NCBI RefSeq assembly: GCF_001427665.1
Contig: NZ_LMHC01000002.1
Location: 183,982 to 247,981, forward strand
Reading direction: 5' to 3'
DNA: 64,000 nucleotides
From: Caulobacter sp. Root655
GTDB taxonomy: Bacteria; Pseudomonadota; Alphaproteobacteria; Caulobacterales; Caulobacteraceae
In this document: positions 8,660 to 18,783 of the stretch, one piece after another
How the letters are laid out: every line of letters starts with the position of its first letter
Numbering within the stretch: position 1 is the stretch's first letter
The notes under the pieces: generated by a model
The model's input: the letters and a program-made list of their open reading frames with translations, nothing else
Databases searched by the model: none
Told to the model about the DNA's origin: nothing
Program-made: the position numbers and the translations under genes

Positions 8660-10720
8660 ATGGCAATCGCCAAGGTCAACGGCGTCGAGGTCGAGTTCGA
8701 GCCCGGCATGACGGTTCTGCAGGTGGCGGAACTGGCCGGGGAAGAGATCCCGCGCTTCTGCTACCACGAGCGCCTGAGCATCGCCGGCAACTGCCGGATG
8801 TGCCTGGTCGAGGTGAAGCCCGGTCCGCCGAAGCCGCAGGCGTCGTGCGCCCTGCCGGCCGCCGAGGGCCAGGAGATCTTCACCAAGACCCCGATGGTCA
8901 AGAAGGCCCGCGAAGGGGTGATGGAGTTCCTGCTCATCAACCACCCGCTGGATTGCCCGATCTGCGACCAGGGCGGCGAGTGCGACCTGCAGGACCAGGC
9001 CATGGGCTACGGTCGCGACGACAGCCGCTACGAAGAAAACAAGCGCGCGGTCGAAGAGAAGGCCATGGGCCCGCTCATCAAGACCGTGATGACCCGTTGC
9101 ATCCAGTGCACCCGCTGCGTGCGCTTCATCACCGAGGTCGCCGGCTCGCCGGAGATCGGCCTGATCTCGCGCGGCGAAGACGTTGAAATCACGACCTATC
9201 TGGGCGCGGCGGTGACGTCGGAGCTCAGCGCCAACGTCATCGACCTGTGCCCGGTCGGCGCCCTGACCTCCAAGCCCTACGCCTTCGAGGCGCGGCCCTG
9301 GGAGCTGAAGAAGACCGAGAGCATCGACGTCATGGACGCCCTCGGCTCGGCCATCCGCGTCGACGCCCGCGGCTCCGCGGTGCTGCGCGTGCTGCCGCGC
9401 GTCAACGAGGACGTCAACGAGGAGTGGATCAGCGACAAGACCCGCTACGCCGTCGACGGCCTGCAGCGTCAGCGTCTTGACCGCCCCTACGTTCGCGTCG
9501 GCGGCCGGCTGGCGCCCGCGACCTGGGCCGAGGCCTTCGCCGCCGTGGCCGCCAGGATCAAGGCCGCCAAGCCGGAGCGCATCGGCGTCATCGCCGGCGA
9601 CCTGCAGGACGCCGAAAGCCTGAAGGCGACCAAGGACCTGTTCACCGCCCTGGGCGTCAAGAACCTCGACGCCCGCCAGGACGGCACGGTTCTGGGTGCC
9701 GGCCCGCGCGAGAGCTGGCTGTTCAACTCGACCATCGCCGGCATCGAGAACGCCGACGTCGTGCTGCTGGTCGGGACCAACCCGCGCCTCGAGGCGCCGG
9801 TGCTCAACACCCGCCTGCGCAAGCAGTGGCTGGCCGGCAAGGTCCGCATCGGCGTGATCGGCGAGCAGGGCGACCTGACCTACGACTACGACTACCTCGG
9901 CGCCGGTTCCAAGACCCTGTCGGGCCTGGTCAAGAGCAAGTCCGACTTCGTGACGGCGCTGAAGAACGCCCAGCGTCCGGCGATCATCGTCGGGCAGGGC
10001 GCGCTGACCCGCGCCGACGGCGCCGCCGTGCTGAAGGCCGCCGCCGCCGTGGCCAAGACGTTCAATGTCGTGCGTGAAGGCTGGAACGGCTGGAACGTGC
10101 TGCACACCGCCGCCGCCCGCGTGGCCGGCCTGGACCTCGGTTTCACGCCGGGCGAGGGCGGTCTCACGGCCGGCGAGATGCTGAAGCCGGGCGCGCTGGA
10201 CGTGCTGTTCCTGCTGGGCGCCGACGAGTGCGAGACCGCCGCCTCCGACGCCTTCAAGATCTATCTGGGCACGCACGGCGACGCCGGCGCCCACAAGGCC
10301 GACGTCATCCTGCCGGGCGCGGCCTATACCGAGAAGAACGGCCTCTATGTGAACACCGAAGGCCGCGTCCAGATGGGCGAGCGGGCGGTGTTCCCGAAGG
10401 GCGAGGCCAAGGAAGACTGGTCGATCCTGCGGGCCCTGTCCGAGATCCTCGGCCACAAGCTGCCGTATGACAGCCTGGACCAGCTGCGCGCCAAGCTGTT
10501 CGCCGAGCACCCGACCTTCGGCCAGATCGACTTCGCGCCGGGCTCGGTCCCGACCGTGTTCGACCTGTCGGGCCTGGGCGCCGCCGGCGAGCTGGCCGAC
10601 ACGCCGTTCGAAAGCACCGTGAAGGCCTTCCACCTGACCAATCCCATCGCGCGCGCCAGCGTGACCATGGCCGAATGCGCGGCCGTGGTTTCCGGCGCCG
10701 CCAAGATCGCGGCGGAGTAG
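8660..10720 (+). CDS. nuoG: NADH-quinone oxidoreductase subunit G
   Basis: 686 aa, the 75-kDa subunit with the chain of clusters N1b, N4 and N5. N-terminal 2Fe-2S ligands are seen in RFCYHERLSIAGNCRMC and the later ASCALP; the His/Cys-ligated cluster is in HPLDCPICDQGGECDLQDQ, and the 4Fe-4S set is CIQCTRC with a distant CPVGAL. The C-terminal two-thirds is the molybdopterin-oxidoreductase-like domain without cofactor function. The extra N7 cluster ligands of E. coli NuoG are not evident, as in mitochondria. Confidence 0.97.
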   Translation: MAIAKVNGVEVEFEPGMTVLQVAELAGEEIPRFCYHERLSIAGNCRMCLVEVKPGPPKPQASCALPAAEGQEIFTKTPMVKKAREGVMEFLLINHPLDCPICDQGGECDLQDQAMGYGRDDSRYEENKRAVEEKAMGPLIKTVMTRCIQCTRCVRFITEVAGSPEIGLISRGEDVEITTYLGAAVTSELSANVIDLCPVGALTSKPYAFEARPWELKKTESIDVMDALGSAIRVDARGSAVLRVLPRVNEDVNEEWISDKTRYAVDGLQRQRLDRPYVRVGGRLAPATWAEAFAAVAARIKAAKPERIGVIAGDLQDAESLKATKDLFTALGVKNLDARQDGTVLGAGPRESWLFNSTIAGIENADVVLLVGTNPRLEAPVLNTRLRKQWLAGKVRIGVIGEQGDLTYDYDYLGAGSKTLSGLVKSKSDFVTALKNAQRPAIIVGQGALTRADGAAVLKAAAAVAKTFNVVREGWNGWNVLHTAAARVAGLDLGFTPGEGGLTAGEMLKPGALDVLFLLGADECETAASDAFKIYLGTHGDAGAHKADVILPGAAYTEKNGLYVNTEGRVQMGERAVFPKGEAKEDWSILRALSEILGHKLPYDSLDQLRAKLFAEHPTFGQIDFAPGSVPTVFDLSGLGAAGELADTPFESTVKAFHLTNPIARASVTMAECAAVVSGAAKIAAE

Positions 10721-10723
10721 ACC

Positions 10724-11785
10724 GTGGCCAACATGTCTCCGCTTCTCTGGTTCGGCATCACGCTTGGGCAGATCGCCCTGGTGATGATCTGGATCCTGCT
10801 CAGCCTGGCCTTCCTGCTGCTGGCCGACCGCAAGATCTGGGCCGGTGTCCAGATGCGCAAGGGCCCCAACGTGGTGGGTCCGTTCGGCCTGCTGCAGTCG
10901 TTCGCCGACTTCCTGAAGTTCGTGCTGAAGGAAATCGTCATCCCGTCGGGCGCCGACAAGGTGGTGTTCATCCTGGCCCCGCTGCTCAGCTTCGTGCTGG
11001 CCTTCGTCGGCTGGGCCGTGGTGCCGCTGGCCCCGGGCTGGGTGGTGGCCAACCTCAATGTCGGCATCCTCTACCTGCTGGCGATGAGCTCGCTGGGCGT
11101 CTACGGCATCATCATGGGCGGCTGGGCTTCGAACTCGAAGTACCCGTTCCTGGGCGCGCTGCGCTCGGCGGCGCAGATGGTGTCGTACGAGGTTTCGATC
11201 GGCCTGATCATCATCACGGTGATCCTGCTGGCCGGCACCATGAACCTGACCTCGATCGTCGAGCAGCAGTCCGGCTGGATCTGGAACTGGAACGTGTTCG
11301 GCGGCGGGCTGAAGAACCTGATCCTGGCCCCGGTGATGATCATCGCCATGGGCATGTTCTACATCTCGGCCCTGGCCGAGACCAACCGCCCGCCCTTCGA
11401 CCTTCCCGAAGCCGAATCCGAACTCGTGGCCGGCTATCAGGTCGAGTACAGCTCGACCCCGTACCTGCTGTTCATGATCGGCGAATATTCGAACATCGTG
11501 CTGATGTGCGCGATGATCAGCGTGCTGTTTTTCGGCGGCTGGAATCCCGGCTTCCCGACACCGTTCCTGGACGGCCTGCCGCCGACGGCGGTCAGCATCT
11601 TCGGGTTCCTGGTGTTCTTCGCCAAGACCATCTTCTGGTTCTTCATGTTCGCCATGGCCAAGGCCATCGTGCCTCGCTACCGCTACGACCAGCTGATGCG
11701 GCTGGGCTGGAAGGTCTTCCTGCCGATGTCGCTGGTGCTGGTGGCGCTGGTCGCCGGCTGGCGCGTGTTCGGGATCCAGGCGTGA
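10724..11785 (+). CDS. nuoH: NADH-quinone oxidoreductase subunit H
   Basis: 353 aa from the GTG at 10724; an ATG three codons later (10733) is an equally possible start. This is the membrane subunit that completes the quinone chamber and starts the proton path. About eight membrane segments are seen, with the conserved matrix-side loops [19 protein letters not shown] and [20 protein letters not shown]. The stop overlaps the start of the first small lipoprotein gene. Confidence 0.97.
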   Translation: MANMSPLLWFGITLGQIALVMIWILLSLAFLLLADRKIWAGVQMRKGPNVVGPFGLLQSFADFLKFVLKEIVIPSGADKVVFILAPLLSFVLAFVGWAVVPLAPGWVVANLNVGILYLLAMSSLGVYGIIMGGWASNSKYPFLGALRSAAQMVSYEVSIGLIIITVILLAGTMNLTSIVEQQSGWIWNWNVFGGGLKNLILAPVMIIAMGMFYISALAETNRPPFDLPEAESELVAGYQVEYSSTPYLLFMIGEYSNIVLMCAMISVLFFGGWNPGFPTPFLDGLPPTAVSIFGFLVFFAKTIFWFFMFAMAKAIVPRYRYDQLMRLGWKVFLPMSLVLVALVAGWRVFGIQA

Positions 11786-12030
11786 TCGGCAAACCGCTCA
11801 TCCTGGCCCTCGTCGGCCTGGCGTTTGCCGCGGCGGGCTGCGCGACCGACGGCGTGGCCCCGGCCAAGACGTCCTATTCGCTGGGGCGCGGCGTGGCCAG
11901 CTATGACCAATTGCGCCGCGACAGCGAGCGGTGCGCCGCCGACGGCGGCAAGATTGAATCCAAGCAGGACGGGGGCGACCCCGCCCAGCTTTCGAACTAC
12001 ACCTGCGTCATCTCGAAGGGCGCGAAATGA
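11782..12030 (+). CDS. Small lipoprotein inside the nuo operon (first of two)
   Basis: 82 aa. GTG start overlapping the nuoH TGA by 4 bp. Residues 1-20 form a lipoprotein signal: Lys, a hydrophobic core and the lipobox AAGC, with Cys20 as the lipidated residue and Ala at +2, which does not signal inner-membrane retention. The 63-residue mature part has two further Cys (in SERC and YTC) separated by 23 residues, so a disulfide is possible in the periplasm. No family recognised. The following lipoprotein gene overlaps by 4 bp and has a similar plan. A periplasmic accessory role at complex I is an inference from position only. Confidence 0.75.
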   Translation: MIGKPLILALVGLAFAAAGCATDGVAPAKTSYSLGRGVASYDQLRRDSERCAADGGKIESKQDGGDPAQLSNYTCVISKGAK

Positions 12031-12263
12031 CGCGGGCGGCGTCGCTGGCTGGAATGGTCCTGGTGACCGCTCTGTCCGGCTGCGCCGCATGGGAACATCC
12101 GCGCGGGGTAAGGCCGCCGCCGGTGGGTTCCCTGGACGCACAGGTCGAAGCGCGCCAGAAGGCCGACGCCAAGACCAAGGAATGCATTACCCGGCAGGCG
12201 ATACGCCGGGGACAGATCGAAGCGGGCAGGGACGCGCGTCCTTTTCCCAAGGAAAAGTGTTAG
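12027..12263 (+). CDS. Small lipoprotein inside the nuo operon (second of two)
   Basis: 78 aa, ATGA overlap with the previous gene. Signal [19 protein letters not shown] has a lipobox LSGC with Cys19 and Ala at +2. The mature 60 residues are charged (helix-like QVEARQKADAKTKECITR) and hold two more Cys, separated by 24 residues, the last being the C-terminal residue 78. This matches the spacing in the upstream lipoprotein and suggests an ancient duplication or a common disulfide design. nuoI follows after 9 bp with a GGAG ribosome site (taggagagcctg) before its GTG. Confidence 0.7.
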   Translation: MTRAASLAGMVLVTALSGCAAWEHPRGVRPPPVGSLDAQVEARQKADAKTKECITRQAIRRGQIEAGRDARPFPKEKC

Positions 12264-12272
12264 GAGAGCCTG

Positions 12273-12764
12273 GTGTTCCAGCGCATCACTCAAGCGGTCA
12301 AAGGCGTGGCGCTGCTCGACTTCGCGGGCGCATTCGGCCTGGCCATGAAGTACATGATCGCCCCGAAGAAGACGGTGATCTATCCGAACGAGCGTGGCCC
12401 GCAGTCGCCCCGTTTCCGCGGCGAGCACGCCCTGCGTCGCTATCCGTCGGGCGAAGAGCGCTGCATCGCCTGCAAGCTGTGCGAAGCCATCTGTCCGGCC
12501 CAGGCCATCACCATCGAGGCCGAACCGCGCGAGGACGGCAGCCGCCGCACGACCCGCTACGACATCGACATGGTCAAGTGCATCTATTGCGGCCTGTGCC
12601 AGGAGGCCTGCCCGGTGGACGCCATCGTCGAGGGGCCGAACATCGAGTACGCCGTCGAGACGCGCGAAGAACTCTACTACGACAAGGAAAAGCTGCTCGA
12701 CAACGGCGACCGTTGGGAGCGGCTGATCGCGAAGAATCTGGAGTTGGACGCGCCCTACCGCTAA
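12273..12764 (+). CDS. nuoI: NADH-quinone oxidoreductase subunit I
   Basis: 163 aa, the TYKY-type 8Fe ferredoxin subunit that bridges the NADH module to cluster N2. Two 4Fe-4S motifs are intact: [12 protein letters not shown] and [16 protein letters not shown]. The N-terminal amphipathic helix region anchors it to the membrane. A GTG start at 12273 with AGGAG 8 nt upstream is chosen. A terminator-like hairpin lies between it and nuoJ. Confidence 0.97.
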   Translation: MFQRITQAVKGVALLDFAGAFGLAMKYMIAPKKTVIYPNERGPQSPRFRGEHALRRYPSGEERCIACKLCEAICPAQAITIEAEPREDGSRRTTRYDIDMVKCIYCGLCQEACPVDAIVEGPNIEYAVETREELYYDKEKLLDNGDRWERLIAKNLELDAPYR

Positions 12765-12788
12765 AGGACGGGGCGCGATTCCGAGGGT

Positions 12789-12820
12789 AGACGGCGAGCC
12801 ATCCGGCTCGTCTGTGTTTT
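12789..12820 (+). terminator. Terminator-like hairpin between nuoI and nuoJ
   Basis: AGACG-GC-GAGCC and GGCTC-GTCT form a bulged stem around ATCC, followed by TGTGTTTT. It sits in the only sizeable gap (83 bp) of the nuo operon. It may partly terminate transcription or act as an mRNA processing or stability element. The T-tract is short and interrupted. Confidence 0.45.
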
Positions 12821-12847
12821 ACGGTTTTCAAGGGAGCACCTGGGCCA

Positions 12848-13465
12848 ATGGCCTTGCAGGCGATAGCTTTCTATTTGCTGGCGGTAGCGACTGTGGTGGC
12901 GGGTCTTCTCGTCGTCTCGGCGCGCAACCCCGTGCACTCGGTGCTCTTCCTGATCACCGCCTTCTTCTCGGCCGCCGGCCTCTTCGTCCTGCTGGGCGCG
13001 GAGTTCCTGGCGATGCTGCTGATCGTCGTCTATGTGGGCGCGGTCGCGGTGCTGTTCCTGTTCGTCGTGATGATGCTCGACGTGGACTTCGCCGAGCTGC
13101 GACAGGGCTTCGCCCAGTACCTGCCGATCGGCGGGCTGGTGGCGGGCTTCCTGACGCTGGAGATGATCTTCGTCGCCGCGACGGTGGCCACCAACGGCGC
13201 AGCGGGCAAGAACGCCGTCCCGATGGCCTCGGCGCCGGGCGTGCCCAATACCGAGATGATCGGCCGGGTGCTGTACACCGACTACATCTTCTTCTTCCAA
13301 CTGGCGGGCCTGGTGCTGCTGGTGGCCATGATCGGCGCCATCGTCCTGACCCTGCGCCACAAGCCGGGCGTCAAGCGCCAGGACATCGGCAAGCAGATCG
13401 CCCGTACGCCAAAGACCGGGATGGAACTCGTGCAGATCAAGCCGGGCGAGGGGATCAGCGAATGA
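12848..13465 (+). CDS. nuoJ: NADH-quinone oxidoreductase subunit J
   Basis: 205 aa, a proton-path membrane subunit with five predicted helices. The conserved region [22 protein letters not shown] includes the third-helix Tyr-Val-Gly-Ala pattern that undergoes the pi-bulge change. The C-terminus is soluble and Lys-rich. The start is preceded by agggagcacc. It overlaps nuoK by 4 bp. It is the first gene after the 83-bp gap. Confidence 0.95.
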   Translation: MALQAIAFYLLAVATVVAGLLVVSARNPVHSVLFLITAFFSAAGLFVLLGAEFLAMLLIVVYVGAVAVLFLFVVMMLDVDFAELRQGFAQYLPIGGLVAGFLTLEMIFVAATVATNGAAGKNAVPMASAPGVPNTEMIGRVLYTDYIFFFQLAGLVLLVAMIGAIVLTLRHKPGVKRQDIGKQIARTPKTGMELVQIKPGEGISE

Positions 13466-13767
13466 TCGGCCTGTCTCACTATCTCGTCGTCGCCGCCATC
13501 CTGTTCACGATCGGCGTCTTCGGCATCTTCGTGAACCGCAAGAACATCATCGTCATCCTGATGTCGATCGAGCTGATCCTGCTGGCGGTGAACATCAACC
13601 TGGTGGCCTTCTCGGTCTATCTGCACGACGTGGTTGGGCAGATCTTCGCCATGTTCGTGCTGACCGTCGCCGCGGCCGAAGCCGCCGTCGGCCTGGCCAT
13701 CCTGGTGACGTTCTTCCGTAACCGCGGCGACATCGCCGTCGACGACGCCAGCGTGATGAAGGGCTGA
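13462..13767 (+). CDS. nuoK: NADH-quinone oxidoreductase subunit K
   Basis: 101 aa, typical length, with three membrane helices. The two conserved membrane glutamates of the E channel are visible, in [15 protein letters not shown] and [13 protein letters not shown]. It is an Mrp-type subunit needed for proton translocation. The ATG overlaps the nuoJ stop; longer in-frame upstream sequence is a shadow of nuoJ. Confidence 0.96.
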   Translation: MIGLSHYLVVAAILFTIGVFGIFVNRKNIIVILMSIELILLAVNINLVAFSVYLHDVVGQIFAMFVLTVAAAEAAVGLAILVTFFRNRGDIAVDDASVMKG

Positions 13768-13772
13768 TCGCA

Positions 13773-15839
13773 GTGCAGACTCTCGTCACCATCATCGTCT
13801 TCGCGCCGCTGCTCGCCGCGATCGTGGCCGGCCTGTTCGGCCGTCGCATCGGCGACATCGCCTCGCAGGCCATCACCACGGGCGGCCTGATCCTGGCCTG
13901 CGTCCTGTCGTGGTACGTCTTCAGCCAATGGACCTGGGGTCACCTGGAGGCCTTCACGGTCGACCTGCTGCCTTTCATCCACGTCGGAAACTTCGTCTCC
14001 AACTGGTCGATCCGCATCGACGCCCTGTCGGCGGTGATGCTGATCGTGGTCACGACGGTCTCGGCCCTCGTCCACGTCTACAGCTGGGGCTACATGGCGC
14101 ACGACCCGGACAAGCCGCGGTTCTTCGCCTACCTGTCGCTGTTCACCTTCGCCATGCTGGCCCTGGTCACCGCCGCCGACTTCATGCAGCTGTTCTTCGG
14201 CTGGGAAGGGGTGGGCCTGGCCTCGTACCTGCTGATCGGCTTCTGGTTCAAGAAGCCGACCGCCAGCGCCGCCGCCATCAAGGCCTTCGTCGTCAACCGG
14301 GTGGGGGACTTCGGTTTCGCCCTGGGCATCATGACCACCTTCTGGGCGTTCGGTTCGATCCAGTTCGCCGAGATCTTCCCGCAGATCGCCGCAGGCGCCG
14401 CGCGCACCTGGGAATTCGCCGGCCACACCTTCCCGCTGGTCGACATCGCCTGCTTCCTGCTGTTCATCGGCGCGATGGGCAAGTCGGCGCAGTTCTTCCT
14501 GCACACCTGGCTTCCGGACGCCATGGAAGGCCCGACCCCGGTCTCGGCCTTGATCCACGCGGCGACCATGGTCACCGCCGGCGTCTACATGCTGTGCCTG
14601 CTGTCGCCGATGTTCGAATACGCGCCCGTCGCCAAGAACATCGTCGCGGTGATCGGCGCGGTCACCGCCCTGTTCGCCGCCACGGTCGGCCTGACCCAGA
14701 ACGACATCAAACGGGTCATCGCCTATTCGACCTGTTCGCAACTGGGCTACATGTTCTTCGCGGCCGGGGTCGGCGCCTACCAGGCGGCGATGTTCCACCT
14801 GTTCACCCATGCCTTCTTCAAGGCGCTGCTGTTCCTGGGCGCCGGCTCGGTGATCAACGGCATGCACCACGAGCAGGACATGCGGAAGTACGGGGCCCTG
14901 GCCAAGCTGCTGCCGGTGACCTTCATCGCCATGACCGTCGGCACCATCGCCATCACTGGTCTCGGCTTCCCGCCGCTGCACCTGGGCTTCGCCGGCTTCT
15001 ATTCGAAGGACACCATCATCGAGGCGGCCTTCGCCGCCGGCGGTCACAACGGCGTGGCGATGTTCGCCTGGGCGATCGGCGTGCTGGTGGCCGGCCTGAC
15101 CTCGTTCTACTCCTGGCGCGTGGCCTTCTTCACCTTCAACGGCCAGGCCCGTTGGGGCCACGACGATCACGCCCATGACGCGCACGGTCACGATGACCAC
15201 GCCTCGTCGGCCCAGATCGAGACCCACGACGAGCCGCTCCCGAACGGGGACGACCATGGTCATGACCACACGCCGCATGAGAGCCCCTGGGTGATGCTGG
15301 TTCCGCTGATCCTGCTGTCGATCGGCGCGGTGTTCGCCGGCTTCTTCTTCGTCGACTACTTCGTCGGCCATCACGAGGCGGAGTTCTGGCGCGGGGCGAT
15401 CTTCAACGCCCCGACCAACCACGTGCTGCACGAGGCCCACGAAGTGGACGAATGGGTGAAGTGGAGCCCGCTGGTCGCCTCGATCCTCGGCCTGGCCATC
15501 GCCGCCTGGGTCTACCTGGTGAAGGGCAATGAACGGCTGGGCGCCAAGCTCGCGGCCCGCAACGGCCCGCTCTACGTGTTCTTCTACAACAAGTGGTTCT
15601 TCGACGAGCTGTACCAAGCCACCTTCGTGCGCCTGGCCAAGTTCCTCGGCGACCTGTTCTGGAAGGGTGGCGACCAGAAGCTGATCGATGGCCTCGGACC
15701 GGACGGCGTCAGCGCCGTCAGCTACGAGGTCGGTCGGCGGACCGGCAAGCTGCAGAGCGGCTACGTCTATCACTACGCCTTCGTCATGCTGCTCGGCGTC
15801 GCCGGCCTGCTGACGTTCGCCCTCTATGCATTCCGTTGA
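13773..15839 (+). CDS. nuoL: NADH-quinone oxidoreductase subunit L, with His-rich loop
   Basis: 688 aa, GTG start. It is the most distal antiporter-like pump subunit, with the long lateral helix at its C-terminus. Conserved elements: [13 protein letters not shown], the Glu in [37 protein letters not shown] with the proton-path His/Lys region, and [17 protein letters not shown]. Between membrane segments, residues 463-502 hold eleven histidines alternating with Asp (first block [15 protein letters not shown]). This is a soluble loop ending at [11 protein letters not shown]. Eleven bases separate its stop from the preferred nuoM ATG. Confidence 0.97.
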   Translation: MQTLVTIIVFAPLLAAIVAGLFGRRIGDIASQAITTGGLILACVLSWYVFSQWTWGHLEAFTVDLLPFIHVGNFVSNWSIRIDALSAVMLIVVTTVSALVHVYSWGYMAHDPDKPRFFAYLSLFTFAMLALVTAADFMQLFFGWEGVGLASYLLIGFWFKKPTASAAAIKAFVVNRVGDFGFALGIMTTFWAFGSIQFAEIFPQIAAGAARTWEFAGHTFPLVDIACFLLFIGAMGKSAQFFLHTWLPDAMEGPTPVSALIHAATMVTAGVYMLCLLSPMFEYAPVAKNIVAVIGAVTALFAATVGLTQNDIKRVIAYSTCSQLGYMFFAAGVGAYQAAMFHLFTHAFFKALLFLGAGSVINGMHHEQDMRKYGALAKLLPVTFIAMTVGTIAITGLGFPPLHLGFAGFYSKDTIIEAAFAAGGHNGVAMFAWAIGVLVAGLTSFYSWRVAFFTFNGQARWGHDDHAHDAHGHDDHASSAQIETHDEPLPNGDDHGHDHTPHESPWVMLVPLILLSIGAVFAGFFFVDYFVGHHEAEFWRGAIFNAPTNHVLHEAHEVDEWVKWSPLVASILGLAIAAWVYLVKGNERLGAKLAARNGPLYVFFYNKWFFDELYQATFVRLAKFLGDLFWKGGDQKLIDGLGPDGVSAVSYEVGRRTGKLQSGYVYHYAFVMLLGVAGLLTFALYAFR

Positions 15840-15849
15840 GGACGGATCG

Positions 15850-17334
15850 ATGACCGGCCTGCTTAGCCTCACTACCTTCGCCCCGCTCGTCGGCGTGGCC
15901 GTCCTCCTGGCGGTTCGCGCCGCCTCGGGCGACAACGCCAAGACCGACGCCCTGGCCAGATGGATCGCCCTAGCGACCACCCTGGTCACCTTCGCCCTGT
16001 CGATCCTGCTGGTCGTACAGTTCGACGCCAAGAACCCCGGCTTCCAGTTCGTGGAAGACGTGGCCTGGTTCGCCGGCCTGCACTACCGCATGGGCGTCGA
16101 CGGCATTTCGATCCTGTTCGTGCTGCTGACGGCGTTCCTGCTGCCGCTCTGCATCATCGCCGGCTGGAAATCGATCGATAAGCGGATCGTCGAGTACCTG
16201 ATCTGCTTCCTGGTCCTCGAGACCCTGGTGATCGGCGTGTTCTGCGCCCTGGACCTGATCCTGTTCTACCTCTTCTTCGAGGGCGGCCTGGTTCCGATGT
16301 TCCTGATCATCGGCATCTGGGGCGGCAAGCGGCGGGTCTACGCGGCCTACAAGTTCTTCCTCTACACCCTGCTCGGCTCGGTGCTGATGCTGGCGGCCAT
16401 CCTGTCGATGATCGCCATCGCCCACACCTCGTCGATCCCGGTGCTGATGACCTACAAGTTCGCCCCGTGGCTGCAGACCTGGCTGTGGTTGGCCTTCTTC
16501 GCCAGCTTCGCGGTCAAGATGCCGATGTGGCCGGTCCACACCTGGCTGCCCGACGCCCACGTCGAGGCCCCGACGGCCGGTTCGGTGATCCTGGCGGGCA
16601 TCCTGCTGAAGATGGGCGGCTACGGCTTCCTGCGCTTCAGCCTGCCGATGTTCCCCAACGCCTCGGAGGTGTTCCAGCCGCTGGTGTTCACGATGTCGGC
16701 GATCGCCATCGTCTACACCTCGCTGGTCGCCTTCCGTCAGACCGACATCAAGAAGCTGATCGCCTATTCGTCGGTCGCCCACATGGGCTTCGTGACCATG
16801 GGCATCTTCTCGGGCAACGCCCAGGGCGAGCAGGGCGCGATCTTCCAGATGCTGAGCCACGGGGTGATCTCCGGCGCGCTCTTCCTCTGCGTCGGCGTGG
16901 TCTATGACCGCATGCACACTCGCGAGATCGCCTTCTACGGCGGCCTGACCAACCGCATGCCGTGGTACGCGGCGGTGTTCATGCTGTTCACCATGGGCAA
17001 TGTCGGCCTGCCGGGCACCTCGGGCTTCGTCGGTGAGATCCTGACCATGACGGGCACGTATCAGGCCTCGACCTGGACGGCGATCGTGGCCACCACCGGC
17101 GTCATCCTGTCGGCGGTCTACGCCCTGAACCTCTATCGTCGCGTGATGTTCGGCGAGATCGTCAATCCGGACCTCAAGACGATCACCGACCTCGACAAGC
17201 GCGAGATCCTGATCTTCGCCCCGCTGATCATCGCCACCCTGGTGCTCGGCGTTTATCCCAATCTCGTATTGAACCTGACCGCGTCGTCCGTCGACGGGCT
17301 CGTCGGCGCCTGGCGCGCCGCCGTGGGCGGGTGA
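15850..17334 (+). CDS. nuoM: NADH-quinone oxidoreductase subunit M
   Basis: 494 aa from the ATG at 15850; an upstream in-frame ATG at 15826 lies inside nuoL and is less likely. It is an antiporter-like pump subunit with about 14 helices. The conserved Glu in [20 protein letters not shown] and the lysine/histidine segments [23 protein letters not shown] and [16 protein letters not shown] are intact. The stop is 8 bp before the chosen nuoN start. Confidence 0.97.
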   Translation: MTGLLSLTTFAPLVGVAVLLAVRAASGDNAKTDALARWIALATTLVTFALSILLVVQFDAKNPGFQFVEDVAWFAGLHYRMGVDGISILFVLLTAFLLPLCIIAGWKSIDKRIVEYLICFLVLETLVIGVFCALDLILFYLFFEGGLVPMFLIIGIWGGKRRVYAAYKFFLYTLLGSVLMLAAILSMIAIAHTSSIPVLMTYKFAPWLQTWLWLAFFASFAVKMPMWPVHTWLPDAHVEAPTAGSVILAGILLKMGGYGFLRFSLPMFPNASEVFQPLVFTMSAIAIVYTSLVAFRQTDIKKLIAYSSVAHMGFVTMGIFSGNAQGEQGAIFQMLSHGVISGALFLCVGVVYDRMHTREIAFYGGLTNRMPWYAAVFMLFTMGNVGLPGTSGFVGEILTMTGTYQASTWTAIVATTGVILSAVYALNLYRRVMFGEIVNPDLKTITDLDKREILIFAPLIIATLVLGVYPNLVLNLTASSVDGLVGAWRAAVGG

Positions 17335-17342
17335 GGGACACC

Positions 17343-18782
17343 ATGACGTTCGCCGCCAACTTCTCCCTCGTTCTTCCCGAAGTGATCCTCGGGGCCTCGG
17401 CCCTGGTGTTGCTGGTCTGGGGCGCGTTCCACGGCAAGGTCACCCCGCTGTTCACCGGCGCGGCCGTCCTGGCCCTGCTGGGCGCGGCCGTGGCCGCCGT
17501 GGCCGGGCCGCACGGCCACGCCTTCAACGGCGTCTACGCCGCCGACGCCGCCGCCACCTACGCCAAGGTCGCCATCTACCTGTTCAGCGCCATCGCCATC
17601 GTGCTGGGCGATCGCTGGCTGGCCGTCCGCGGCGACCAGAAATTCGAATATGCCGTGCTGGTCGTCCTGGCCGCCCTGGGCATGGGCGTCACCGCCTCGG
17701 CCGGCGACCTGATCAGCCTCTATATCGGCGTCGAGCTGCAGTCGCTGGCGCTCTACGTGCTGGCCGCCTTCCGCCGCGACGACGCCAAGTCGTCGGAGGC
17801 TGGCCTGAAGTACTTCGTGCTCGGCGCCCTGTCGTCGGGCCTTCTGCTGTATGGCGCCTCGCTGATCTACGGCTTCGCCGGCTCGACCCGCTTCGCCGAC
17901 ATCGCCGCCGTCGCCCACGGGACGCACGGCATGGGCCTGCTGTTTGGCCTGGTGTTCCTGATCTGCGGCCTGGCGTTCAAGGTCTCGGCCGCGCCGTTCC
18001 ACATGTGGACGCCGGACGTCTATGAAGGCGCCCCGACCCCGGTCGTCGGCTTCTTCGCCGCCGCGCCGAAGCTGGCCGCCATGATGATGCTGGCCCGCGT
18101 GCTGGGCGACGCCTTCCCGGACTCGGTGGCCCAATGGCGCCAGATCCTGATCATCACCGCCCTGGCCTCGGTGTTCGTCGGCGCCTTCGCCGGCCTGGCC
18201 CAGAGCAACCTCAAGCGCCTGTGGGCCTACAGCTCGATCGCCAATGTCGGCTACGCCCTGCTGGGCGTGGCGACCGGCGGCGAGACCGGCCTGAGTTCGA
18301 TGCTGCTGTTCATGACCCTCTACATGGTCGACGTCACCGGCTTCTTCGCCTGCCTCCAGGCCCTGTCGCGTGACGGCAAGCCCATGGAGACCATCGAGGA
18401 CATGGCCGGCCTGGTGAAGGAACGTCCGGGCATCGCCCTGGCCATGACCGCGTTCTCGCTGTCGGCCCTGGGCCTGCCGCCGTTCTCGGGCTTCTGGGCC
18501 AAGTTCTACGTGTTCGGGGCCGCCATGGGCTCGGGCGATGTGCTGCTGCAATGGGCGGCGGTGCTGGGCCTGGTCGGCAGCGTGGTCGCGGCCTTCTACT
18601 ATCTGCGCCTGATCAAGACGATGTGGTTCGACGCTCCGGCCAGCCCGGTGGACAAGCCGCAACCGACCGCCCGGGCGATCGGCTTCGCCGCGGCGCTGTT
18701 CTCGTTCCCGGTCGTGCTGATCGCGCTGATCTGGCTCGACCCCGCCGCCAGGGCCGCCGCGGCGGCCTTTGGCCACGCGTGA
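17343..18782 (+). CDS. nuoN: NADH-quinone oxidoreductase subunit N
   Basis: 479 aa from ATG 17343, preceded by GAGGG; a GTG at 17331 that overlaps the nuoM stop would add four residues. It is the third antiporter-like pump subunit. Conserved stretches: YIGVELQSLALYVLAAFRRDD with the key Glu, FKVSAAPFHMWTPDVYEGAPTP, and LKRLWAYSSIANVGYAL. It ends the nuo cluster; birA follows immediately and probably shares the transcript. Confidence 0.96.
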   Translation: MTFAANFSLVLPEVILGASALVLLVWGAFHGKVTPLFTGAAVLALLGAAVAAVAGPHGHAFNGVYAADAAATYAKVAIYLFSAIAIVLGDRWLAVRGDQKFEYAVLVVLAALGMGVTASAGDLISLYIGVELQSLALYVLAAFRRDDAKSSEAGLKYFVLGALSSGLLLYGASLIYGFAGSTRFADIAAVAHGTHGMGLLFGLVFLICGLAFKVSAAPFHMWTPDVYEGAPTPVVGFFAAAPKLAAMMMLARVLGDAFPDSVAQWRQILIITALASVFVGAFAGLAQSNLKRLWAYSSIANVGYALLGVATGGETGLSSMLLFMTLYMVDVTGFFACLQALSRDGKPMETIEDMAGLVKERPGIALAMTAFSLSALGLPPFSGFWAKFYVFGAAMGSGDVLLQWAAVLGLVGSVVAAFYYLRLIKTMWFDAPASPVDKPQPTARAIGFAAALFSFPVVLIALIWLDPAARAAAAAFGHA

Positions 18783-18783
18783 C

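Noticed and set aside
7163..10633. 1156-codon open frame on the minus strand across nuoF and nuoG
   Set aside because: It is antisense to two clearly identified genes; its product is rich in Gly, Arg, His and Ala without any domain, as expected from the complement of high-GC codons.
13617..16031. 804-codon minus-strand frame across nuoL
   Set aside because: Its low-complexity Gly/Arg/His composition and exact overlap with nuoL mark it as a codon-bias artefact.
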